NCBI GenBank assembly: GCA_020072805.1
Contig: JAIQGC010000043.1
Coordinates: 1 to 39,102 of the forward strand
Reading direction: 5' to 3'
From: Terriglobia bacterium
Lineage (GTDB): Bacteria > Acidobacteriota > Terriglobia > Acidiferrales > UBA7541
DNA: 39,102 bases
Both the position numbers and the translations under genes were made by a program. Below, piece by piece: positions 26,278 through 33,751 of this stretch. The notes beneath the pieces were generated by a model that made no database searches, was not told the origin of the DNA, and saw only the letters and a program-made list of their open reading frames with translations. How positions within the stretch are numbered: position 1 is the first letter of the stretch; every line of letters begins with the position of its first letter.

Positions 26278-28143
26278 TTATTCGACGGTGACGGATTTGG
26301 CGAGGTTGCGCGGCTGGTCCACGTCGCAGCCGCGGCGGACGGCGATGTGATAGGCGAGCAATTGGAGGGGAATGATTTCGAGAAGGGGGACGAGGAGCTC
26401 GGGGGCGGAGGGAAGCTCGATCAGATGATCGGCGGCGGCGCGGGCGAGCTTGTCGCCGGCGGTGACGATGGCGATGACCTTGCCGTCGCGGGCTTTGACT
26501 TCCTGCATGTTGGAGACGCTTTTTTCGTAGAGAGTGACGGAAGCGGGGTCGGAGTCGTCGCGAGTGGCCAGGATGACGACGGGGAGATTTTCGTCAATGA
26601 GGGCGTTGGGGCCGTGCTTCATTTCGCCGGCGGGATAGCCTTCGGCGTGGATGTAGGAAATTTCCTTGAGCTTGAGGGCGCCTTCGAGGGCGATGGGGTA
26701 ATGAATGCCGCGGCCGAGATAGAGGAAATCGGTGTGGCGAAAAAATAGGCGGGCGAGGGATTCGTATAATCCGGTTTCGTCCTTTTGCAGGATCAATTCC
26801 ATTTTTTGCGGGATGCGGGTGAATTCCTGAAGGAGGAGTTTGGCGGAAGCGTCGGAAAGAGCGCCGCGGAGTTCGCCGAGATGGATGGCGAGGAGGAGGA
26901 GAGCGGTGAGCTGGGCGGTGAAGGCTTTCGTGGAGGCGACGCCGATTTCGGGGCCGGCGTGAGTGAGGATGCTGCCGGCGGCTTCGCGGGTGATCATGGA
27001 GCCCATGACATTGCAGATGGCCAGTGTGGGGGAGCCTTTCTGCTTGGCTTCGCGCTGGGCGGCGATGGTGTCGGCGGTTTCGCCGGACTGGCTGATGCAG
27101 ACGGTGAGGGTACGGGAATCGAGGATGGGGTCGCGGTAGCGGAATTCGCTGCCGTAATCGACTTCCACGGGGAGGCGGGCGAGGCGCTCGATCATGAATT
27201 TGCCGGCGAGGGCGGAATGCCAGCTGGTGCCGCAGGCCACGATGCGGACGTTTTGGAAGGCGCGGAAGTCTTTTTCGGTGATCTGCATTTCATCGAGGAA
27301 GATTTTTCCGGTGTCCTGGGAGATGCGGCCGAGGAGAGTATCGCGGACGGCGCGGGGCTGCTCGAAAATTTCCTTCTGCATGAAATGCTTGTAGCCGCCC
27401 TTTTCGGCGAGGATGGGATCCCAGGCGACGTGCTGGGTGGGGCGGGTGACGGGATTGCCGTCGTGGTCCATGACGCGGACGCCCTTTGCGGTGAGCACGG
27501 CGATGTCGCCGTCGGCCAGGAAGAAAATCTCGCGGGTGTGCTGGAGCAGGGCAGGGATGTCGCTGGCGACGAAGCATTCGTCCTTGCCGAGGCCCACGAC
27601 GGAGGGCGGGCCCATGCGGGCGGCGACGATTTTCAGGGGGTCTTTGGCGGAGAGAAACACGAGGGCGTAGATGCCGCGCAATTCCTTGAGGGAGCGGCGC
27701 ACGGCTTCTTCGAGGGGCACGCCCGCGGGCATATTTTTTTCGACGAGGTGGGCGACGACTTCGGTGTCCGTCTCGGTGACGAATTTGTGGCCTTCGGCCT
27801 GCAGTTTTTCTTTCAGCTCCAGGTAGTTTTCGATGATGCCGTTATGTACGACGACAAGATTGCCGGTGCAGTCGCGGTGGGGGTGGGCGTTTTCCTCGGT
27901 GGGGCGGCCGTGGGTGGCCCAGCGGGTATGGCCGATGCCGTAGATGCCTTCGATGGGGGACTTGGCGACGACTTCTTCGAGATTGTGGAGTTTGCCGGAG
28001 GCGCGGCGAATGTGCATTTTGCCGTCCGCGCCGACCACGGCGATACCGGCGGAGTCATAGCCGCGGTATTCCAGACGCTTGAGGCCTTCGAGAATAAGCG
28101 GCACCACTTTTTTGGGGCCGATATAGCCGACGATTCCGCACAT
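26278..28143 (-). CDS. glmS: Glutamine-fructose-6-phosphate aminotransferase (isomerising)
   Basis: This 621-residue enzyme makes glucosamine-6-phosphate for peptidoglycan and LPS. It begins MCGIVGYIG, with Cys2 as the N-terminal glutaminase nucleophile, followed by [12 protein letters not shown]-like ([16 protein letters not shown]), GHTRWATHG and TDTEV. The two SIS domains hold [18 protein letters not shown] and the [21 protein letters not shown] helix. It ends in the NLAKSVTVE motif of the family. GAGGAG is 9 nt before the ATG. No glmS ribozyme-like leader is possible in the 29-nt gap to purS, so the two genes are probably co-transcribed. Confidence 0.97.
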   Translation of the reverse strand: MCGIVGYIGPKKVVPLILEGLKRLEYRGYDSAGIAVVGADGKMHIRRASGKLHNLEEVVAKSPIEGIYGIGHTRWATHGRPTEENAHPHRDCTGNLVVVHNGIIENYLELKEKLQAEGHKFVTETDTEVVAHLVEKNMPAGVPLEEAVRRSLKELRGIYALVFLSAKDPLKIVAARMGPPSVVGLGKDECFVASDIPALLQHTREIFFLADGDIAVLTAKGVRVMDHDGNPVTRPTQHVAWDPILAEKGGYKHFMQKEIFEQPRAVRDTLLGRISQDTGKIFLDEMQITEKDFRAFQNVRIVACGTSWHSALAGKFMIERLARLPVEVDYGSEFRYRDPILDSRTLTVCISQSGETADTIAAQREAKQKGSPTLAICNVMGSMITREAAGSILTHAGPEIGVASTKAFTAQLTALLLLAIHLGELRGALSDASAKLLLQEFTRIPQKMELILQKDETGLYESLARLFFRHTDFLYLGRGIHYPIALEGALKLKEISYIHAEGYPAGEMKHGPNALIDENLPVVILATRDDSDPASVTLYEKSVSNMQEVKARDGKVIAIVTAGDKLARAAADHLIELPSAPELLVPLLEIIPLQLLAYHIAVRRGCDVDQPRNLAKSVTVE

Positions 28144-28172
28144 GCGCGCGTTCTCCTCTGTCTTCCGATGCG

Positions 28173-28415
28173 CTACTCGACGATCTCGAAGCGGTATTCC
28201 TCGATAACCGGATTGGCCAGGACGTCGCGGGCAATGCGCTCGAGCTGCTTTTGCGCGTCGTCGCGAGTCATCCCCTCGAGATCGAGGACGAAGAATTTTC
28301 CCTGGCGGACGTTCTTAACCGCGGCGAAGCCGAGGGAAGAGAGGGCATGGTGAATCGTCTGCCCCTGGGGATCGAGCACGGTGGTTTTTGGCATGACCCA
28401 GACGTGTGCTTTCAT
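28173..28415 (-). CDS. purS: Phosphoribosylformylglycinamidine synthase subunit PurS
   Basis: This 80-residue protein is the small scaffold subunit that holds PurL and PurQ together in the glutamine-dependent fourth step of purine synthesis. The pattern [40 protein letters not shown] and the C-terminal [13 protein letters not shown] are typical. purQ and purL are usually adjacent but are not in this window. It is followed by glmS after 29 nt. A TATACT (28423-28428) lies 7 nt before the ATG, with no ribosome-binding site, so the mRNA may be leaderless. Confidence 0.93.
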   Translation of the reverse strand: MKAHVWVMPKTTVLDPQGQTIHHALSSLGFAAVKNVRQGKFFVLDLEGMTRDDAQKQLERIARDVLANPVIEEYRFEIVE

Positions 28416-28422
28416 GGGAGAA

Positions 28423-28428
28423 AGTATA
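28423..28428 (-). promoter_or_regulatory. -10 element of purS-glmS
   Basis: TATACT on the minus strand ends 7 nt before the purS ATG. The -35 region is weak. It points to a leaderless or near-leaderless transcript. Confidence 0.45.
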
Positions 28429-28742
28429 GCAAACGGCGTGCGTCGTCGTCTTGGCGTTAAAATCGCCGGAGTCGCTGCGTTCCTGTTGGCGACACACGCC
28501 TCAAGGAGAATTCTTCCTCATCTTGCGGAGTCAGGAAGCCTGCGCCGCTCGTTGAATGTCGGGGACTATGGGAACTGGTGGATTACTTCCGATTCACCGA
28601 CCATCCGCCCGGAATCTAACCATTCACTTCCCACAACGCCGTTTGTGGCCAGCGACATGCACTTGCCCTGTTATCCGACTTATCGGGACTTTGCTAGCGA
28701 GCAACTTGTACCAGTCCGCATAAACTAAGTAACGCGTGTGCC
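28429..28742. other. Intergenic region before the SIR2-like gene
   Basis: No gene was recognised. Base composition is lower in GC and more even than on either side. An open frame crosses part of it but shows no recognisable protein pattern. It may be the border of an acquired segment. Confidence 0.4.
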
Positions 28743-28771
28743 ACGACAGATGATCGGTTCTTGGATATACT
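28743..28771 (+). promoter_or_regulatory. Promoter of the SIR2-like gene (leaderless)
   Basis: TATACT (28766-28771) lies 6 nt before the ATG 28778, so transcription would start on the start codon. A weak -35 (ACGACA, 28743-28748) is 17 bp upstream. Confidence 0.5.
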
Positions 28772-28777
28772 CCGAGC

Positions 28778-29875
28778 ATGCTGATGGTAATCTTCGGCGC
28801 CGGCGCCTCTTACGATTCTGCTCCTGACTTCCCGCCGCCTCAGTCCCAAGCTGGCCAGCAGAATTTCGGTCCCCCTCCCACGCCGCCGAACCCGCGTGAA
28901 ATCTGGCGTCCTCCCCTCACCCCGCAACTCTTTCTTGACTCCAACGGTGAATTCGGGGGCATCGTCCGAAATTATCCCAAGCTGCTTCCGATCCTTCCTC
29001 ACCTGCGTCGGCCATCAAGCGGCAGAAGCGTCGAGGAGGAACTCGAGGCCTGGCAAGCTGAGGCCAGCGGGGACCCAGAACGAAACCGCCAACTGTTTTC
29101 CATCCGCTACTATCTTCACGATCTTCTCCTCAAGGTCTCTACCGAGTGGCTCAAACAAACAAGCAATGTCACCAACTACGTTATGCTCATCGATCAGATT
29201 CGACACCTCAATACGGTGAACGAGCCCGTCTGCCTTGTCACATTCAACTACGACCTCTTGCTCGACCGCGCTCTGCTTTCTTTTGCCTACCACCCGCAAA
29301 CACTCGATCACCGCTACTTCGACGCTCACCCCACGCTAAAACTATTCAAACCCCATGGCTCCGTTGACTGGGCTAGGTTTGTCGACGTGCCTCCAAACAC
29401 CAGACTTGGCGTCGACCAACTTATCGATCAGGCCGACACCATAAAAATCTCCGAGGACTATCTCATCGCCGACGCCAGTCACCCGTCCACAATCCACAGT
29501 TTCGGGAGGCCTGTAGTCCCAGCGATCGCTATTCCAGTACAGACGAAGACCGAGGATACCTTCGAATGGCCGCAGCGCCATCGCGCGTACCTCGATGAAC
29601 TGCTCCCCTCTGTCACAAGAATCCTAATCATCGGCTGGCAGGCCAAAGAGGCGCACTTCCTGAAGCTACTTAGAGAAAAACTTCCGACAGGTGGACTCAC
29701 ACAAATCACACACCTGCAGGTAGTCGGGAGGGACACGGCGGAAGCCATGAACATTTCAAAACAATTCACTGCGGACATTGGCCGGACCGTCAAGAAATTC
29801 CATTCTGGTCCTACCCAAGGAGGCTTCAGTCACTTTGTCGCGCAAAAGTTGGTAGACTTTTTCTTTGACTACTAG
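28778..29875 (+). CDS. SIR2-like domain protein, possible anti-phage NADase
   Basis: This 365-residue protein of the SIR2-like family is often found in bacterial defence systems, where it depletes NAD+. The nucleotide-binding start VIFGAGAS (4-11), the TFNYDLLLDRAL strand (155-166) and KPHGSVDW (191-198, with the catalytic-type histidine H193) appear in the expected order. IPVQTK and ILIIGWQAKEAHFLKLL follow near the C-terminus. There is no membrane segment and no fused effector or sensor. Codon use is more mixed and less GC-rich than in flanking genes, and the gene runs against its neighbours. It stands alone between spacers of over 350 nt, as expected of an acquired single gene. The defence role is inference; a solitary regulator or enzyme is possible. 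Confidence 0.8.
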   Translation: MLMVIFGAGASYDSAPDFPPPQSQAGQQNFGPPPTPPNPREIWRPPLTPQLFLDSNGEFGGIVRNYPKLLPILPHLRRPSSGRSVEEELEAWQAEASGDPERNRQLFSIRYYLHDLLLKVSTEWLKQTSNVTNYVMLIDQIRHLNTVNEPVCLVTFNYDLLLDRALLSFAYHPQTLDHRYFDAHPTLKLFKPHGSVDWARFVDVPPNTRLGVDQLIDQADTIKISEDYLIADASHPSTIHSFGRPVVPAIAIPVQTKTEDTFEWPQRHRAYLDELLPSVTRILIIGWQAKEAHFLKLLREKLPTGGLTQITHLQVVGRDTAEAMNISKQFTADIGRTVKKFHSGPTQGGFSHFVAQKLVDFFFDY

Positions 29876-29881
29876 AGCGTA

Positions 29882-29935
29882 TTGCACAACCCAGCTAAGT
29901 TATTGATTCTAATGAGTCGAAATTGGGTTATGCAA
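29882..29935. repeat. Inverted repeat after the SIR2-like gene
   Basis: TTGCACAACCCA (29882-29893) and TGGGTTATGCAA (29924-29935) match at 11 of 12 positions around a 30-nt spacer. The repeat begins 7 nt past the stop codon. It could be a transcript-end hairpin or the remnant end of an insertion element. No transposase fragment is recognisable, and 29936-30246 holds no gene that I can support. Confidence 0.45.
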
Positions 29936-30246
29936 CAGCTTCTAAAAATCACAGCTCCAAAGCACTCATGTCAGTGCCCGATTAACGCGCTAACCGGACA
30001 AGTGCCCCCCTGGCTCCCCAGAAGTCCCGTTGTGGAAAGTTCCAAGTTCCGTTGGAGACTTGCCGCCAATTGCTGGCGGATGACAGGTTAACCGGAAGTT
30101 AGCAACGACTCCATTCTAGTTTCCGGATTGCCGACCATCAGCGAATGCAAAGCAGCCAGAACACTCCGCGAGAGCGGCCAACCTCGCATTTGTTGCGACC
30201 GGCGGTGCTTCACGCCGAAAAACTGGTGCTGAAGGGTTTCGCGCCG

Positions 30247-31242
30247 CTAATCCTCAATGGGCGGGGGGCCATCGAAGGCGTGTTCGAAACTCATGGCCAG
30301 GAGGCGGCGCAGTTCCTCTTCGCGAAGGCCCATCGCGCCGGCGGCGGCATATTCGCCGAGGAGGGAGGTGTGAAACATAGCGGGGTCGTCGCTGGAGAGG
30401 ACGATGGGAAGGCCGCGGCGAAGGAGTGCGGGGAGAGGGTGATCGGTGATGGCGGCCGATTCGCGGACGAGCTGTTTGGCGAGGGCGGCGGTGCAGAGGT
30501 TGCTGGTGGGGCAGATTTCGAGGGGGATGCGGCGCTCGGCGAGGAGTTCCTGCAGCGCGGGGTCGTGCATGGCGGAGATGCCGTGGCCGATGCGTTCCGC
30601 GCCGAGGAGTTCGATGGCATCGCGAATTTCGCCGGGTCCGCCGATTTCGCCGGCGTGGACGAGGCGGTGCAGGCCGTGTTCGGCGGCGTAATCGTAAGCC
30701 TCGCGGAAGGCGGCGGCGGGGACAGAGAGTTCGTCGCCGCCCATGCCGAAGGCGACGACGCCTTCGCCGGCGTATTTGGCGGTGACTTCGGCGACGCGCA
30801 GGGCCGGTTCCGCGCCGAACTGGCGGGTGACATCGAAGATCCAACGCAGGCGCAGGCCCTGGCGGGAAAACTCTTCGGCGACGCGGAGCATGGCCTCGAA
30901 ATTGGCTTCGGCGGATTGCTTTCTCCAGAGCATGACGCCGACGGAGAGGGTCAGTTCGGCATAGACGACATTTTGGGCGCGGAGGCGCTCGGCGAGGCGG
31001 CGGGTGATCAAGGCGAAATCTTCGGGACCGCGCAGATAGGCGGTGACCCATTTGAAGGCCTCGATGAAACCGGCAAAGTCAGTGTAAGAGTAGCGGGCGC
31101 GGGCTTCTTCCTCGGTAACGGTTTCCCCGTGGCGGGCGGCCAGTTCGCTCACGGTGGATGGTTCAATCGAGCCTTCGAGATGCAGATGCAGTTCGGCCTT
31201 GGGCAGGGCAAGGAAGTGCGGAGAGAGGGAGTGCGGGGCCAT
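30247..31242 (-). CDS. add: Adenosine deaminase family protein
   Basis: This 331-residue metal-dependent deaminase converts adenosine to inosine, or acts on a related aminopurine nucleoside. The zinc ligands HLHLEG (19-24), HAGE and the SSDDP motif (about 278-282) are all present, with GHG between them. The length matches bacterial Add. Members of this family also include aminodeoxyfutalosine deaminase of menaquinone synthesis, and I cannot separate the two by eye. It lies 8 nt after a secreted nuclease gene on the same strand, which favours purine salvage. It is the last gene of the three-gene operon. Confidence 0.88.
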   Translation of the reverse strand: MAPHSLSPHFLALPKAELHLHLEGSIEPSTVSELAARHGETVTEEEARARYSYTDFAGFIEAFKWVTAYLRGPEDFALITRRLAERLRAQNVVYAELTLSVGVMLWRKQSAEANFEAMLRVAEEFSRQGLRLRWIFDVTRQFGAEPALRVAEVTAKYAGEGVVAFGMGGDELSVPAAAFREAYDYAAEHGLHRLVHAGEIGGPGEIRDAIELLGAERIGHGISAMHDPALQELLAERRIPLEICPTSNLCTAALAKQLVRESAAITDHPLPALLRRGLPIVLSSDDPAMFHTSLLGEYAAAGAMGLREEELRRLLAMSFEHAFDGPPPIED

Positions 31243-31250
31243 GCGCGGCG

Positions 31251-32111
31251 TCAGTGCTGCGGCAGGGCGGGTTTTCCTGCGTTGACCCAGGCGGTGTACC
31301 AGTAGGAGCCCACGTCGGTCGCGGAATCGGAGATCTGCCGGATGAGGATGGCCGCGGCCTGATTAAAGAAGCGGTCGTAGTATTCGTCAGTGTAGGAGGG
31401 AAGGCCGCGGCGGGAGTTGCGGTCGGCGAGGAGGATGGTTTCGAGCCAGCTGTGGGCGCTCAGGCAGGCTTCGAAGGCCTGCTCGGTGGGTTCGTTGACG
31501 AAGATGGCGTCATTGGGGCGCAGAGGAAAAAAGGAGGCGTAGCGTTCGATGAGATTGGTGCCAAAGCGCAGGCTGAGGCCGGCCTGGCCGCTGAGCTGGC
31601 CGTCCTGGTTGTCGGTGGTGTTGAAGGGGTCGTGGGCCGCGCCGACGTAATAGGCCAGCAGGGCAGCGTTTTCCCGGGCTTCGTCCCACTTGCCGGCGCG
31701 CATGGCATTGGTGAGTTTTTCGCTGTAGACGCCGATCTGCCAGGGGAGGAGGCCGTTGGCTTCCAGCTTGGCGCGGGAGAATTTGGCCACGGCGGCTTTG
31801 TAGCTGCGGGGGAGGGAGTCGAAGGGGAAGCGGCCGTAGCGTTCGAGAAAGAGAAACTGATTTTTTCGCTCGGCGGGGTTCTTGGCGACGGTTTCCTTCG
31901 GGCCGGTGACGTGCTGGAGGAGGAAATCGCGGTTGGCCTCGAAGAAGGGCCGCATTTCCTGGGGGAGCGTTCCCAAGGCGCTGCTGACGATGAGTTTGTT
32001 GCCCTTTTCGCCCCAGGCGGAGGCGCCCGCCGGGAGGAGCAGGCTCAGGAGCACGGCTGCGGCGAGCGCCGTAAGTTCCCAGGAAGCTCGGCGATCAGCA
32101 GGGCGAAGCAT
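31251..32111 (-). CDS. Secreted S1/P1-nuclease or phospholipase-C-like zinc enzyme
   Basis: This 286-residue protein has a Sec signal peptide (hydrophobic core about 14-29) ending ASA before W33. In the S1/P1 nuclease and zinc phospholipase C fold, the new N-terminal tryptophan itself binds zinc, and cleavage here would leave exactly W-G at the N-terminus. The HDPFNTTDNQDGQLSG stretch (about 159-174) matches the His/Asp zinc-binding region of that fold. A further His is seen in the C-terminal part. Substrate (RNA, single-stranded DNA or phospholipid) cannot be fixed. Its place between an amino acid permease and adenosine deaminase fits scavenging of nucleic acids. Confidence 0.7.
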   Translation of the reverse strand: MLRPADRRASWELTALAAAVLLSLLLPAGASAWGEKGNKLIVSSALGTLPQEMRPFFEANRDFLLQHVTGPKETVAKNPAERKNQFLFLERYGRFPFDSLPRSYKAAVAKFSRAKLEANGLLPWQIGVYSEKLTNAMRAGKWDEARENAALLAYYVGAAHDPFNTTDNQDGQLSGQAGLSLRFGTNLIERYASFFPLRPNDAIFVNEPTEQAFEACLSAHSWLETILLADRNSRRGLPSYTDEYYDRFFNQAAAILIRQISDSATDVGSYWYTAWVNAGKPALPQH

Positions 32112-32132
32112 CCACTTCCTCCTGATAAGGCG

Positions 32133-33629
32133 TTAAGCGTTCAAGGTGCTGCGCTTGCGGCTATACACGAAATAGACTACCAGACCGATGGCGAGCCAGA
32201 CAAAAAATCGGATCCAGTTCTCGACGGTCAGGCTGGCCATGAGCACCAGACAACTGAGGATGGCCAGAATGGGAAGCGCGGGCACGAAAGGCACGCGGAA
32301 GCTGCGGGGGCGGTCCGGCTGAGTCTTGCGCAGGATGAGCACGGCAATGGCCACCAGCAAAAAGGCGAAGAGCGTGCCGATATTGGAGAGGTCCGCCAGG
32401 GTTCCGATATCGAAGATTCCGGAGGGAATGCCGACGACGATGCCGGCGACCCAGGTGGCTACGTGGGGGGTGCGATATTTCGAATGCACCCGCGAAAAGG
32501 ATTTGGGGAGCAAGCCGTCGCGGGACATGGCGAACCAAACGCGGGCCTGGCCCAATTGATAGACGAGCAGGGAGGAGATCATGCCCATGAGAGCGCCGAC
32601 GGTGACCAAACGCTGGAGATTGTCCAGGCCGATATTGTGCAGAGCGGTGGCTACCGGAGCGGCATCGCCCTTGAAGATGGAAAAGGGCTGAATTCCGGTC
32701 AGGACCACGGCCACGCTGACATAGAGCGTGGCGCAGACGAAGAGCGAGGCCATGATGCCCAGGGGCAGATCGCGCTTGGGATTCTTGCATTCCTCGGCGG
32801 CGGTGGAAACCGAATCGAAGCCGATGTAGGTGAAGAAGACGATGGCGCCGCCGGTGAGAACGCCCTGCCAGCCGTTGGGCATGAAGGGATGCCAGTTGGT
32901 GGGGTGGATGTATTTGGAAGCGAAAATGATGAAAATGAAAATCACGATGAGCTTGATGCCCACGAGGATACTGTTGGCCCCGGCCGATTCGCGGATGCCG
33001 CGCACGAGAATCACCGTGAGGAACATGACGATGAGGAAGCCGACCAGATTGAAATGGGGCAGCCACCCGGTGGCGGGGGAATAGGCGGGCTGGCTCAGGG
33101 CATCCGGCAAATGAATGCCGAAGGAGGAGAGCAGGCTGTCAATGTAGGCGGAAAAACCGACGGCGACGGCCATGTTGGAGACCGCATATTCCAGGATGAG
33201 GTCCCAGCCGATAATCCAGGCGACGAGTTCGCCCAGCGTCGCGTAGGTGTAGGTGTAGGCGCTGCCGGCGATGGGAATCATGGAGGCCAGTTCGGCATAG
33301 CACAAGCCGGCAAAGCCGCAGACCACGGCGACGAGAAAAAACGAAAGGGCAATGGCCGGGCCAGCGCCGGGCCGTCCGGTGGCCCCAGTGGCGTGGGCGC
33401 CGTGCAAAATCACGTCGAGCAGCGGGGCTTTGAGCAGGGAGGGAACCAGGACTTCCTCGCCGGCGGCGGCCGTGCCGGTCAGGACGAAAATTCCGGTGCC
33501 GATGATGGCGCCGATGCCCAGAGCGGTGAGGCTGATCCAGCCCAGGGTGCGCTTGAGGCGCTTCTCCGGGTCTTCGGAGTCGGAGATAAGCTGGTCAATA
33601 TTTTTAGTGCGGAAGAGTTGTGATCCCAC
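32133..33629 (-). CDS. APC-family amino acid permease (cationic amino acid transporter type)
   Basis: This 498-residue inner-membrane transporter has about 12 membrane segments. The first begins LGWISLTALGIGAIIGTGIFVLTG (about 29-52), the signature of the amino acid-polyamine-organocation superfamily. AELASMIPIAGSAYTYTYATLGE and FFTYIGFDSVSTAAEECKNPKRDLPLGI are typical of the CAT (cationic amino acid) subfamily. Substrate is probably a basic amino acid, not proven. The start is a GTG (33627-33629) with GGAG upstream, preceding the acidic N-terminal tail usual for CAT proteins. The nuclease gene follows after 21 nt. Confidence 0.92.
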   Translation of the reverse strand: MGSQLFRTKNIDQLISDSEDPEKRLKRTLGWISLTALGIGAIIGTGIFVLTGTAAAGEEVLVPSLLKAPLLDVILHGAHATGATGRPGAGPAIALSFFLVAVVCGFAGLCYAELASMIPIAGSAYTYTYATLGELVAWIIGWDLILEYAVSNMAVAVGFSAYIDSLLSSFGIHLPDALSQPAYSPATGWLPHFNLVGFLIVMFLTVILVRGIRESAGANSILVGIKLIVIFIFIIFASKYIHPTNWHPFMPNGWQGVLTGGAIVFFTYIGFDSVSTAAEECKNPKRDLPLGIMASLFVCATLYVSVAVVLTGIQPFSIFKGDAAPVATALHNIGLDNLQRLVTVGALMGMISSLLVYQLGQARVWFAMSRDGLLPKSFSRVHSKYRTPHVATWVAGIVVGIPSGIFDIGTLADLSNIGTLFAFLLVAIAVLILRKTQPDRPRSFRVPFVPALPILAILSCLVLMASLTVENWIRFFVWLAIGLVVYFVYSRKRSTLNA

Positions 33630-33751
33630 CCGATCGCTCCATCGCTTCCGGCCCTGCCGGAGTTATGAATTTGCCGCACGACTGCCGATGCTGATTGCGC
33701 GGAGAAACTTTACCCCGTTGAAGCCGTGTGCGCAACCGTAAGGCGGCAAGT

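Noticed and set aside
28144-28172. glmS ribozyme before glmS
   Set aside because: The gap to purS is 29 nt, far too short for the ribozyme.
28381-28728. 115-codon frame before the SIR2-like gene
   Set aside because: It starts inside purS antisense and shows no recognisable domain or start signal.
29882-29935. Complete insertion sequence ending at this inverted repeat
   Set aside because: No transposase fragment, partner end or target duplication could be seen; kept only as an inverted repeat.
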